From NCBI GenBank assembly GCA_903813345.2, contig CAIIXF020000002.1:34240109-34304108 (forward strand): 64,000 bases of DNA, in the 5' to 3' direction. This document shows, in pieces, positions 1-12,449 of this stretch (position 1 is the first letter of the stretch; every line of letters starts with the position of its first letter). Source of the DNA: Owenia fusiformis (taxonomy: Eukaryota; Annelida; Polychaeta; Sabellida; Oweniidae). A program made the position numbers and the translations under genes. The notes beneath the pieces were generated by a model. It ran no database searches and was not told the origin of the DNA. It saw only the letters and a list, made by a program, of their open reading frames with translations.

Positions 1-2138
1 ATTTCCATATTTTTTTCAATGAAACCTTTGGGGCAGCTTCAGGTATATTAGGTAACGGATCCTTTGCTTGTTTTTTTTTCAAAGTTAGCAATTCACAAAC
101 GGGAATGCTACATTTCGCTTAACAATGGCGAACAAGACATAGGGAATCGAGTGGAGACAACCAGGCAGCTAGGTATAGTACAACTCATGTGACATTTTGT
201 TTACTCATTGTATGAAAAATAGTACCTGCATTGAAATGGTTTGGTTTTGGGGTGGTGTACAAATTAGACACAACGGAAATCCTCGTTGGTGTATAAATAA
301 GTAAAACCTCTGGGAACTTTATTAATTGAAATTGTTTTTGTTGACATTGATGAGACCTGTGGGGGTGTGTCAGATGGGCCATGTTAACTGAAAAATCACT
401 GCGCGTACTCGGATCGCGGACAATCCAGGGCTTCCTTTGAATTTCGTTTGAAGAGAGCCTAAGAATATAACTTTATTTTCTGTAAGTATTGGTGAAAATG
501 ATTTTTGTGATGTCCATATTTGTTGGTTTAACAAGTAATCCAATGGTAAGAGAATAAGTTGTTTTCTAAACTTAGATGCATCTGTGCAGGATATAAATGG
601 TTAATTTCAAAATATGATTAGAGTATTTATAATTGAAATTATCATTTTGAAGTACTCAGTCCAGTTGTGTGATTTTGTTTTTAATCACTCCTAATTTATT
701 GTTTTGTGATATGGCACATTTTATTCTACTTTTTGTTCCATATCAGGGTGAAATTTACTTAAAACCTTTTGATTTCACCTTAACCAATTAGAATCTAGAT
801 TCCAAATTTGAAAGTTTTACAGATACAAGAGGCGACATTTGACAGCATATGATTCATATGTTTAACTTTGAGATAAACCTTTTAAACTCTCGAAAATACG
901 ACTTTTATAAATCTACCGAGTGTCACGTTCTACAAGTGCGCTATAAATGTGTATCCCTGTCTCTCCAGTAGTTTAGTTTCGTTTTGCTTGCAGAGACACG
1001 AGAGACAACAGTAGAGATTACTTCATATTTGATACTAGTATCTGCATTACTCGGTGTAACAAGACCAAAATCCGGTATAAAAGGAGAGGGGGTTGCTTGG
1101 AACTGCCAAATATGTCTGTTTGAATACTTTCTATTAACAGAAATCAGTACATTTTAATTAGTGTTTCTCAATAAATTGACTTTTGTTTGTTTTGAAATTT
1201 GTTGTGGTTATGTATGAACATTTGGAGACGACAAAAATGTAATCAGTTTGGTAAAATATTACTCTAATTTTGAATAAGAACAAAGCAACGTTTTTTAAAT
1301 GCTACTTAATTATGTACAGCAGAAAATTTCAAAATTTTAATCTGACCAATAGCATCGTCCACAGCTAGGGTCAAAGATCAGATTTCGGGTCAAGAAGGGT
1401 TCAAGTAAACAAAAGCAACTTCTACTGCCAGCTGATTGGTCAGCTCTTAATGGGTATGTTAACTGGTTCTATAATTAAAACACCCTCGGTTTCTACTTAA
1501 CAGAAATTTCGGCCTTTAAATAGCAGGACAATGTGATCAGCTTTCGACAAACCAAGGCAATCGACAGGTGATACATATTCCGTTTATAAAGGTATGTAAC
1601 TAGCTTTTGCAGAACTTCATGATTAATTATAATTAGCTTCCTCATATAGGAACAACACAATTATTATTTTGATTAATTAAAAGTTTATAATTATAATTTT
1701 AATAAATTTCCGAAAAAGCATAACATCTTCTGCTTTTTGTTTAAATATATTTTTGAATTGATTTTTCAAAAGTAAATTCTATTCCAATATATTAATTTGA
1801 GATTATTGGCATTTACAGAAAGATAGTAAGGTTTCCACAGATGTCAGAGAAATATATAAGTAACATCTTCGAAGTGGAATAGGACATTCCTGCCTGCAAT
1901 TGCATTGAGAAACCCTTGTGTAATGTGAAAACGGTAACATTCTTTACTCTTAATGCATAATAATTAATAATAATAATAATTGATGCATAATAATATATTA
2001 TTATAAGATATTATCAATAAAAGATCACTTAAGATAAACAAATGCATGACGGTAGTCTTAACAAAGTCGTTGCGTGTGTTTCATTTATTGAACTTTTGAC
2101 AAAATAATAGTGTTATTCCTAACATGTTGCGTACCTGT
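1..2138. other. AT-rich non-coding stretch, possible 5' exon at about 1,530-1,592
   Basis: No convincing coding region on either strand. A (TAA)n-like patch lies near 1,960-1,990. One part resembles a transcription start with a first non-coding exon: TTTAAATAG near 1,515 is followed by about 70 bases with a higher GC content than the surroundings, then AAAG|GTATGTAA (donor at about 1,592/1,593). This is weak positional evidence only. If real, it could feed the exon-like block at 7,766-7,942. No promoter call can be defended beyond that. Confidence 0.3.
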
Positions 2139-2837
2139 ATATGGGACGATTTACAATAATTGATATTTTAAAAATCTGTTGTTGTACTAGAGACTGTGAC
2201 ATATATGTTGATTTCATGGACATGCAATGTGTTATTTTTTCAAGCAATCATTACCACAAGGTACCAGTTTGAAATATTGCTTATCTTTTTAAAAAATATC
2301 ACTTTAATGATGGATTTTTAGACAATTAAGAACTATTTTATTTTTTCGGCAAATATAAACTCGGATTTCTTAACATAAAATGTATCGATTGCGTTGATAT
2401 TTTTGAGCATGTTAATAAAGTGTATGTGCTACCAACTCTTGAAAGCGGAATGTTTGATATGTCTTAGTCACATAATAAACGTTTTACTATATGTTTACGA
2501 TTTGTCAAATATTTGTATCCTCCAACACATCGGACATATTAATATACACTATTGATGCATTATTTTGGTGAAGCTATGCCACAAGGTACATTTTGAAGAC
2601 ATATCTTCGATTGCAGACAATGGATTGAGTGTAGGTATTTCTGTCGTGAATTCAAGTTGTCTAGATGAGGCTGTCCAATATTTTTTTATCCTCCAAACAT
2701 TAAAATATCATCTTTGGGAAAAAATATTTTTAGATTATTTTTATGAGAAATGAAAGTACTTAATAAAAGTGTTTAGATCAACTTTAATTAATTTTTGAAT
2801 TATTTGAATTGTCTTTGTAAAACTTTATTAAGCATGT

Positions 2838-5667
2838 AACATTATAAATAACGAGTACACTCCACAGAAATTCAGAACTGGGACTCTAGTACCGATAATT
2901 CTCCCTTTCGCGGTTCGCTCTTTGAATCAGAACGTTCGCAAATATGTACTGAAAAAGCACTCAAAAAGGACAAAATTTGATTGGTCAATATTTTCCCACT
3001 ATGCATTTCGCGTAGCTATTTGCGTGACCCGAAAGTTCTAAATCAAACTAATTACCCAATTTTGTTTTTACACCCGCACGCTAAATAAAACAATAACACC
3101 ATCGAAAGTATTCTTCCTTGTCATTGCTTTGAAAGTCAGTTTACCGAGTTTAATCAATAAAAGATTGTACAATGAACAACAAAATTCGGAAACGAGTACT
3201 ATAGATTTGCTTTCGGACCACTGAACAGATTGACCTAGATAATAGCGACGCGTCTTCTTTGGCCTACTGCTCAGTTGTTTGTGGGTTTTCAACGTAACTC
3301 TATAATGTAATTTGAAGATGAATGCTTTGATTCAGTTGTTGCATCGATGTTGCATTGCGGTAAGATTGGCATGAAAGTATTGAAAGTCGAATGGAATTGT
3401 TTTTTCCAATATGGCGACTAGTCAACTGATCACGTGACCTTCTCTTCCGGAATATTTTCTCACTTTTCAATCATCGTTTTCACCACGCTATGAATCAATA
3501 CAATGAAAAAAATAGCTGTTATATTAAGATTAATAAGAGATCAATCGTTCTAATATTTTTTTTCTGTACTCTCGTACGGGAATATGAACGAATATATCGT
3601 TTGAAAAATAGGTGTGAAAATCCCCATGTTAAACCTATGAGGGAAAACAAGGAAGTATAAATTTGTTCCTGCGCGAAATGCATCATGGGAAATATTTTGA
3701 CCTTATAAGGAAAGATTTTCGCGTCTCCTCTTTTGAAGAGGGAACAACGATTTACGCAATTAAAGGGGGTACGCGGAACACACTCAAAACTACTGATCAC
3801 ATAGGAATAACCCTTATGTCTGTTATCCGAAAGCTCTTTGACAGTGTTCTTCTTTCGCGATACAAATCACGACTTTTGAACTGTATACCCCAACTGCAAG
3901 GAGCTTCAATTGATGGATGTCCCTCTCTTCATACGTCATTGACCCTACATGAGACCATTGATTATAATACGTCACACGGAAGCGCAGTACACGTCATATT
4001 ATTAGACATCCAATCTGCATTTGACACCTGCTGGATTGAGGGACTCTTCTACAAGTTATACATTAATGCCAAAATTAAAGGGAAGCTATGGAGACTCTTG
4101 TACAACTCATATCAGAACTACTTCTGCACCGTTCAAGTCGCCGGAACAATGTCAGAGCCCTTTAAAATACGCCAGGGAGTATTTCAGGGGGCCGTTAACA
4201 GTATGATCCTGTATCAATTTTATATAAGTGACTTATTAACGGAACTCCAAAGGAGCAATTTAGGAGCCAAGGTCATGGGAATGAATACCTGCTCCCCAGC
4301 GTACGCTGATGACATTGCATTAGTAGCTTTATTCCCAGGGGCAATGGACACGTTGCTGGATATCTCATTTAAACATAGTTCAAAATGGAGATACACTCTT
4401 CACCCACAGAAATGTGTCGCGCTAACGTATGGTAGCAACGAAAAATACGTATTTAATTTAGGGACGGACACGATAAAAAACGTCACGAAGGCCAAACATG
4501 TGGGCATACCTCTGAGTACAACCGGAGATTTTAGTGACCACACCAAGCACGCTATATCAAGTGGCAAAAGGAAACTGTTTTCGGTTTTTGGACTCGGTCA
4601 TAAAACAAACGGCCTATCCCCCATTCTAGCCACTAAGTTGTATAATAGCTTTACTGTCCCTACGTTTCTCTACGGTGATCAAATCATCAACTATAAACAA
4701 CGTGATGTTGAAATGATGGAAGTGGCCCAACGCGAAATTGGATGAAGGATACAATTTCTTCCCAGTAATTGCAGCATTCCAATGTCGACGATGCCACTGG
4801 GAATGTGTTCAGTTAAACTAAAGATGGACTATGACAAACTCCTTATGTTTTTCAGTATTATTACGCTTCCCGTGACAAATATTTACAAACAACTACTGAT
4901 GATGCGCTTTATGAGCATATTTATACAAGGAAAATGGGATTCACTAATATACAGGATGTGGGATTGTATAAAACGCCACATTCTATTAGACTATGTGATC
5001 AATATGATTACCAACGCGAATTTTCCATCTAAATATACATGGAAAAGGATGATTAGGAATATCATAGGCACCAAACAGAGAAACGACTACAACACGATTT
5101 GCGCAATGTACAAGCGCCACGACATAGGTGTAAAGATTTCGGATGTCTCAACTAGTCGAAGTGGACTACTTAAACCATGTATATGGTGGTTACTCGCAAA
5201 AATGAAACCAGAAAATCTTCCAGTATGTAAAATTATGATGCGCCTCTCTACAGACTGCCATGGGCTGCGCGTAAAAAACTCTGGGCTGAATTGTATTTGC
5301 GTTTTGTGTAATACGTTTGAGGTAGAAACGATTGAACATTTCCTTAGCTCCTGTGAGGCTTACTTTGATGAACACAGACTGACTTCTATTATAAATAAAT
5401 ACGGTAACCCTTGTGATTTAAAGAGCGTTGTATTCGGCTATCACGAACATATAACTGAAAATGACATGATCAAAATAGGTGAAATTGTTATCCAAATGAG
5501 TATAAAAAGAGCTCGTTTAATGCGAGCGTACACTGGTAACCAGATGTAAAAAGGTGACCAAAAAACACTTTCTGTTAATAGTTTTGACTTTATTATGTAC
5601 ATGTATATGTGTTGTAAATTATAAAACTACTCTGTTTAACTACAGGTTAATAAATTAATAATAATAA
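2838..5667 (+). mobile_element. LINE (non-LTR retrotransposon) insertion, 5'-truncated, (TAA)n tail
   Basis: In the sister copy at 25,335 the host sequence reads AAGCATGTGTTGGAGG without interruption. Here AAGCATGT is followed by 2.8 kb of foreign sequence ending in a TAA-repeat tail, and the host then resumes with GTGTTGGAGG. A short ATGT duplication fits the junctions. The body encodes a reverse transcriptase and a C-terminal Cys/His segment on the plus strand. No endonuclease is visible, so the element is 5'-truncated or its first 800 bases are a different sequence. The TAA tail is known from several LINE clades (for example I) and does not fix the clade. Confidence 0.8.
3663..5549 (+). 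pseudogene. LINE ORF2 remnant: reverse transcriptase plus C-terminal zinc-finger-like region
   Basis: This is an RT-type ORF from a non-LTR element. In the first open block (3,663-4,745) the palm motifs are LLDIQSAFD (catalytic Asp near residue 115), RQGVFQGA, and the catalytic YADDIAL near residues 214-220. A TGA at 4,743-4,745 breaks the frame, and the same frame then reopens with the conserved LPSN region and runs to 5,549. That part ends in a C-x2-C-(about 9)-H-x4-C segment (CVLCN...HFLSSC) typical of LINE C termini. No ATG precedes the RT homology, and the N-terminal endonuclease is absent. The single nonsense codon and the truncation make it inactive. A fragment of the same lineage is at 59,616-59,700. 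Confidence 0.85.
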
Positions 5668-5947
5668 TGTGTTGGAGGATACAAAATGATGAAATATGAA
5701 CGAAAATTACAGCAAAGAATGAGTCATTGCCAAACCAAGAAACATAAATGTATAAATGATGTAAATAACTACCATTTTTAAAAACAAAACAAAAACAACC
5801 TTCGTTTGAACGTTTTTATACACTTTATTAACCTGTAATTACGTTGTAAAATGATCCATGAATAATGGGAAATAAAGATATAATAATAATCACTCTCAGT
5901 TTCACATGTGATCGATCATGTTATAACTTTGTGGGAATAGCGATGCA

Positions 5948-6765
5948 TAGCCTTGCCCAAGTCGGTCTCTTTTACTATCTTGATTTCAATTATGACCGCC
6001 TTGTACCAAAGAGAAAGCCACGTGCTTTACCGACTCAATGTTTATGTCGGTAAAATTTGACCAATCAACGACGGCCCTGCAGTGTTAGCTCATTATTATG
6101 CACGGTCAAAAACAAGTACACTTTTTACTTTTCGCCGGGACTTTTCACGAACAAATCTTGCATGAATTCATCATGAAAATACAAACATTTTATCAGATAA
6201 ATATCAATCAGAGTTTAGTGGATGCCGGAGCATCGATCGGTAACCGGAGCTGGGAAGATTTCAACAATAAACGTTGAAACGATCGCTGAATTCAAATGAA
6301 CATGTAGGCTGAGATTCAATGACTGATCGACTAAACCCTACATGACCCGCTACATTGGACTCGGTCTTGCATTTTCATCGCGAAATCAGTTTTAAATCTA
6401 TTGCATGATTTAATTTATATTAATGACTCTTACATTCCCTATGTACATTTAATTACATAATATATTGTAACTCTAAAGAAACGATCGATCAGATCATTGA
6501 ATTTCAAATCGGGAAGATTGCTTTGCTTATGCAGGTCAACCTGATAACGTTTTGATTGGTCAATCAGCCTGAAGTCACACGTCGTGTCCACGCGTATATC
6601 TCTTAATCAATAAGGTTTCGCGATACCCCTGATAGCGTAGGTATTATGGAAATCTCGAAACCGTTGAATAACTCTGCATAATATCAGCGCAGGTGTATTG
6701 GATTGTACAAGGCGGTAATAATTCAAGATCAGATAAGTAAAAAAATACCGACTTGGGCAAGGCTA
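5948..6765. mobile_element. 818-bp MULE-like MITE with about 56-bp TIRs and a 9-bp target duplication
   Basis: It begins TAGCCTTGCCCAAGTCGG and ends with the inverse, CCGACTTGGGCAAGGCTA. Inverted similarity continues for about 56 bases to the shared ACCGCCTTGTAC. It is flanked on both sides by AGCGATGCA (5,939-5,947 and 6,766-6,774). The sister element at about 25,535 has the unoccupied site GAATAGCGATGCATGTAACC, so both borders are exact. A 9-bp duplication with longish TIRs is characteristic of Mutator-like elements. There is no transposase ORF; the short open frame at its left end is chance. Confidence 0.85.
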
Positions 6766-7765
6766 AGCGATGCATGTAACCCCTACATTTCTATTCAACA
6801 TGCTATGCTTTCTTTTTATTTCCATGACCGATAACCATACAACTTTGAATGATGTTCCTCATTCCCTCATTGCCCATGCTGCGTGTTTTTCATGATATTA
6901 TATTTTGAATGCAGTTTGTCGTTCCCTATGATGAATGTTTGGCCTTTATCCGAAATGATAAATGTTGCTTGCACATCCTAGTCATTGTAAGTGCCAGAAT
7001 ACTTTTATATCGATTCCAATGAAAATGATTGCATCCATTGCAATCGTTTATACTTCACATGCAATATGAGCAACATGCCCGTAGCCAGCTTTTTCATAAG
7101 GTGGGTCGAACATACATCCCCCTGCCCACACATAAACATTTTCCCTGCTAAAGCAATACCTTGGGCGACCCTGAAAATCCAGAGGGTGTGAGACGAAATC
7201 AAGGCATTAACATGACAAAATGTCACCACCTAGATGCTCACAAAATTATTAGTTCAATCATAAGTCAGATTTGAATTTCTGAGAACTTGTCGATGATTTT
7301 TTAAATAAAAATTGGTCAATTTGAAGCAAGTTGAAAAAGAACCTTTTGACCCTGACAGGGTCATTGACGGTTTAATCTCAAATCTAAAGTCAGATTTTGA
7401 ACTTCTGAGAACTTTTAGATTATTTTGAAAAAAAAAGAATTGATCAATTTGAAGCAAGTTGAAAAAGACCTTTTTGACCTTGAGAAGGTCAAATTGTTTT
7501 TTTTTACCTTGAGAATGTCATTGAAGGTCAAATCTATAGTCAGATTTGACATTCCATTAACCTTTGAAAATTGCTAAGGTTACGAAATACCAATATAGTT
7601 GCAATGATGCCGCTTACGAATTTGTAAAATATAATGTGTTTCCTCTACAATTCAAGAAAAATCCATCGTCATATGCATATTTTATTTTTCGAATTTTGTA
7701 TTGTTTGAAATATCAATTATCGTAAATTGTCCCATATATTGTAGCCTATCATTTTATTTTCACAG

Positions 7766-7942
7766 GCCATATTACTAGAAGTTGTCGTTGGAACAGCGTG
7801 AAGTGGGCATCAATCAGTTTCAACGTACAGACAAATAATACCAGCCCAAGCATCAACAGCACAGAAAAGAATAATCGTATGATTTAAAGTTTTCATACGA
7901 AAACGAACGTAGGATGTGATTCTTCATCGATGGCACTGATTG
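7766..7942 (+). other. Exon-like block flanked by splice-like sites
   Basis: The block is preceded by TTTTCACAG and followed by GTAAGC. It is richer in G and C than its surroundings and ends with an ATG followed by four codons (MALI) and a split fifth. Its first half resembles the block at 42,292-42,411 upstream of the AIG1-type GTPase gene (CATATTACTAGAAG compared with CACATTACTGGAAA, then a similar GGAACAGCGTGAA / GGAGCAGTGAAA). It could be a 5' exon of a related gene whose coding part is missing here. No downstream coding exon was found before the DIRS-like element at 12,082. Confidence 0.25.
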
Positions 7943-10900
7943 CTGGTAAGCATTTGCTTTTTCTTCTTGCAATAATTGGTTTGCTCATCTTGCAAACTGT
8001 CTTCTAATAACTAATCTATATGGTGACAAACAATGTATGATTAACAATGGAGTGTATGTCAAAACATCACACCACTTCTACAAGGATACAGACATTTACA
8101 GAAGTTTTGGCTCTGTAGAGCATTGACATATGGGAGGTTGTACCAAAGCAAATGGTACCCTTAAACTAATTACAAATACTTGGTGAAACTTGTCTGTATG
8201 ACCTTTTATGACCTTGAACGTTTGACTACAACATACTTTTGAACGTCTCCTTCATGAACACCTACACTTGGTGGTACGGTGGAACCATGGTATTATCAAC
8301 ATGCATGCAGATAATCATATTTTTATTTCGTTTAATTATTAATGTTAGGTAAAAATAAAATAGCATTTTCTTGGAATGTGTTCAGGAAGCACTTTTATTA
8401 AATTTCGAAAGCCTAAGGCAACGATTTGCTTATGTATGACACATTGGAAGTTGCATAACCTTCTCTTGAAAACCTGATGACATCCCGTGAATTCTGTACT
8501 TCCCTTCCCATTCATTATGGGTAGTCTCCAGGGAAGTGTATTTGATTATGGTATCTTCCCTCTTGATAAACCCAATTTACAATCCATCCCTATATATAAA
8601 TATATAAGCACAAGTGCCAAAGGGAAAGGACCAAAAGTTGTAATGGAACTTAGCAAGAAAGAGCAAACTCTAAGTGCATACCAGTTAAGAAAACAGACCC
8701 CATATAGCCCAAAACCATGATCTAACGTGAAAAGAAACAATGTCCAATACCCCCTTTCCACCATCATTCAAGAACCAATATCACAATCCAAGACCAGAAG
8801 ACCAAGGGACATTTCATTCATACTGAAGTCACTACAATACATGTTGAAGAAACATATACCCAGTTGAAACTATATTCTTTAACTTTACTTCAATGGGTTT
8901 AATGCAGTTTACACATGTAGTCTAGAAAGGAGCATCTCAATCTTGCGCTAGCTTAATGCAAAACGAAGTGAACTTTTAGTTGAAGCAAAAAGTTTCTAAT
9001 CAATAATTAACGGCGTAAGTTGTTCGGCAGTAGGTTGTATATAGGCGGGTAGACTTTCTCCCCGTGTTGTTTGACGTTGTAAATTTTAAAAATCACCGTT
9101 CATTGGAGCATAACATGTGAAATCATTTTAACGAAATAGACTCGTTCTCTAAGATTAAATTATTTGAGATTTACTATCTGATGATAGATGATACTTATAT
9201 AGCAAACTTGTTTTTTTACCAAAATCATGTCTCATTGTTCCTTTGACCTTGGTTAAGTAATTTAATAATATGTCAAAATGATCAAGAAAAACGTAAATTC
9301 TCAAGCTGACATCTCGTGATTAATGTTGATTTTGTTCTAAGATTTAGAAACAGGGATTGTTCAATTGTACTTTGGAGGTGCTCGATACTCAAAACTTGTC
9401 ATTTAGTTTCGTTTTAAGACCGTTAACAAGAAATCTATATTTTTATTATTTTGATCGTTTGACATTTTTCATCTTAATCAAATATTTTATAAATATTGAC
9501 ATGCTTATGTTCTTAACCTTTATCCTTAACTACTAAAATGAATTCGATAAGACGTCAGATACTACATACATCACTGCATTTTACTGCATTTTTACATGCG
9601 TATTTATTTTTAAAACCGCGATATCTCGACAGTAAAACATATTTTTCTGCAATCTTCTGTCATTAGTTGAAAATATATGACCCTGAAATATTTTGCCTAT
9701 TGGAATTCAAAATAATTTATTTGGAACTTTTAAAATGAGAATCACGCATGTCGTATTATGTGACTTTCTATGCTAAAACCGGGTGTGGACTGTAACATTT
9801 TGAAGAAAAATGATTTTAATTTTAGACTAAAAAATGAAGATAACTTTTTCATTTCTAAACGGATCTTTTTCAAATTTTTACAATATTTAAATTCACCATT
9901 TTGAAAAAGACAAACAAATTTTTTGATGACGTCACAATATAACAATACTAACTAAACGCTTATATCTATGCAAAAAAAGTGTGGACAGGCAGAATTTGGT
10001 ATCAACATGATATATCTTTTAATTAATTAAACATTAAATCGTTTGATAGGTAAATTATTCTTTTTTTGATTCCTTAATGACATATCATATTCTACATTTT
10101 TATCAAAACAATATATACTTTTGATTAAAATTCAATCTGAAAGAAGTATATACTAAAAGAAATATGAAGTGAAGCCATGTGAAAAATTCACAAAAACACG
10201 TTTCATTTTTTGAGTTCAAATATCTCTAATTGAGTGAAACTTTCAAATCGTTCCAATGTTTCAGTATGTTCTTTTAATTATATACCTTACAACATAAAAT
10301 TAATTTTATTTAATTTGAAACAGGATATATTGAGAACGACATCACTTTCGGTCAAGTCAAGTAACTTAGTCAACATTCGATATTCGTATGCTCATCAATA
10401 TGTACTAAGAATGGTGCCACAATTGATCTATGAAGTAAACCTCTGGTTAATTATTTTCAATAAACCTTTCAGCAAACGTGTAAATGATAATTTTGATGTT
10501 CTGAAACATATTAGTGAAGCAATCTTTGGGACATGGCCTAAATTTCTGAAATTCCACTATGTTCTTGTATACCTCTTAGATGTATATTATTTGTCATTTT
10601 TCATTATGAACCAACCATAAATGTATTTTTCTTGTTTACTACATACAGAATGAACTTTCTTTTTTCGAATATTGAAAGATGGTACTGCATTTATTTTTTC
10701 ATGATATGGAGCAAACAAATGCGTGTCAATTTACAGTGTAATATTGTACATACTTATATTTCAAGGGTAGTTTTGATGAATAATAAAAAAATCCATGTTT
10801 TCTAATGGATTCGTCCTTGTCAAAGAACGTAAATGGGGATATGCGGTTTGAAAAACTAACAACATGTTTCAAGTTCTTACAATTCTTGTTAAAACAAATA

Positions 10901-12081
10901 TTATGAAATGTGTGAATTCGAATGTAATCTCCTACTCAATGAAATTTGTTGATATTTGTGATTTTTTCTTTCGGAATACACATTGCTGAATCACAGAACC
11001 TTGCCTTGTTCGAGATGCACGAAAAGTGTATTGTTAATACTTGACATCGTTCGGATATTTGGATGTGATTTACATTTTTGCTAATCTCCTACCACTGTAA
11101 CTTCCTACTTAATTTTTGGAAGCCAAATATGATAGCCACGAATTGATATTTAAGTCACACGTTGATGCATACATCATATGTGTACATTAACTGTCGAATA
11201 CATGCTGACTAACATTTATATAAATATCCACAGTTAACTCAAATCATCAATTCTCGAAATGGTTTATCATACAAGTATAACCTGGTGAGTTTAATGTTTC
11301 ATTTTAATTTATAATTATGGTATCGGATTTGAGTTTAATATTTGAACTTTTGATTGAGTTCATAGCTTACATCTATAAATTTAAATACATATCGCCTCCT
11401 TAAGAGGTACATGTACATGCAGATTTTGGCGATCTATCATTATAAAAGGCTAAATATTGTGAAAAAACAGGAATTGGCACGCTTACATTTGGAATTGAAA
11501 TTTCCTACATAATTGTGGACTCATGTTTAAAAGTCATGGGAACAAGGTTGAACATAAAACATTGACCCAGTAACGGTCTATTTAGCATGGGATCAGTAAG
11601 GGAAATATTATTAATGACTTAAATCGCTAACGGTTAAGTTGTATTCAATTTAGAAATGCAAAATGTTGAATTTTGTTTTTCAATAATAAAAAATGGCACC
11701 TGTAGAAAACAACGTTTACAAAATTATTTAAAACGGAGATATTTACTTATGTAACATTCGCTGGCATGTGTCAGGGAGATAATAAAAAGAATATGCTTTT
11801 GATTCTATATCTCGTTCCCAAAGGAATTTGTTAAGGAGCGGTATATCTTAACGTACTTTTATCATCCCGAACTCAAACATTTCGAATACTTATTTCGAGA
11901 ACGCCTTGTTGAGAATGGATGCGAGATGTACTCAAAATTAATACGTTAAAATGTGTATTATCATCTTAATAACAGCCTCACAAATTATTTTGGAAATCAA
12001 AGAAGTACGATTTTTGAGATTTTTATTTTCGAATGGTGACTTAGTTACCCGACTTGACTGTTTATCGCCGCAACCCCAGGT
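7943..12081. other. AT-rich stretch without a recognisable gene
   Basis: Both strands were read. Only short, low-complexity open frames are present (the longest is 10,234-10,620, 128 codons). None has a recognisable domain, and composition there is Phe/Ile/Asn/Leu-rich, as expected from AT-rich DNA. No repeats with clear ends were recognised. It may be intron or intergenic sequence. Confidence 0.5.
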
Positions 12082-12334
12082 CACTGGGGGGGTATCGTGA
12101 TGCAACAACACCGTGTTGTTGCATCAAGATGGCCAGACTTCCGGTGATAGATTTTCGTACGATGTTTTGTTTTCCCAATTTACACCCACTTCTAGGACGA
12201 GTTGCTCAATAATCATACACATACAGTTAGCGCATGATCTATATTTTAAAAAACTGTCATTGGTATACATGTAGCATCATCAAGAAGCGATAAATTCGTG
12301 GTTTTAATTCCTCACTATTGATGCAACAACACCA
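12082..12334 (+). repeat. Left inverted terminal repeat of the DIRS-like element
   Basis: It matches the reverse complement of 21,452-21,701 at high identity, with scattered substitutions and small indels. Near its outer edge is a hairpin with two perfect 13-base arms, GATGCAACAACAC and GTGTTGTTGCATC, separated by one base (12,109-12,135). Its inner end repeats GATGCAACAACACCA (about 12,320). A partial direct copy of its inner 95 bases lies at 17,721-17,815. Confidence 0.85.
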
Positions 12335-12449
12335 CTCTGTTTCTTTCTTATCATTCCCCGCACTTGCTCTTACAAACTGAACAAAATAATCATTTATTTA
12401 GCAATGGCTGCGTATGCCGAGAATTAAAAGTATGCTGATGTATATGTGA

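Larger units (their letters stand above)
2139..7737 (+). mobile_element. DNA transposon with 30-bp TIRs, copy 1 (non-autonomous, carries nested insertions)
   Basis: The left end ATATGGGACGATTTAC is the reverse complement, with two mismatches in 30 bases, of the right end ending GTCCCATAT at 7,737. The flanks fit a TA duplication. The same element occurs at 24,741-28,010 with the same termini and colinear interior, which supports these ends. Two later insertions sit inside: a LINE (2,838-5,667) and an 818-bp element (5,948-6,765). Without them the element is about 1.95 kb. Near 7,262-7,495 there is a roughly 127-bp internal duplication containing GAAGCAAGTTGAAAAAG, shared by both copies. No transposase was found. 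A TA target is compatible with the IS630/Tc1/mariner superfamily, but the TGGGAC end is not one I can assign. Confidence 0.8.

Noticed and set aside
8487-8720. 77-codon plus-strand open frame following the exon-like block at 7,766
   Set aside because: Not in a convincing splice context with that block and no recognisable protein features.
10234-10620. 128-codon plus-strand open frame
   Set aside because: Phe/Ile/Leu/Asn-rich composition of AT-rich DNA, no domain, no start context and no splice sites. Probably chance.
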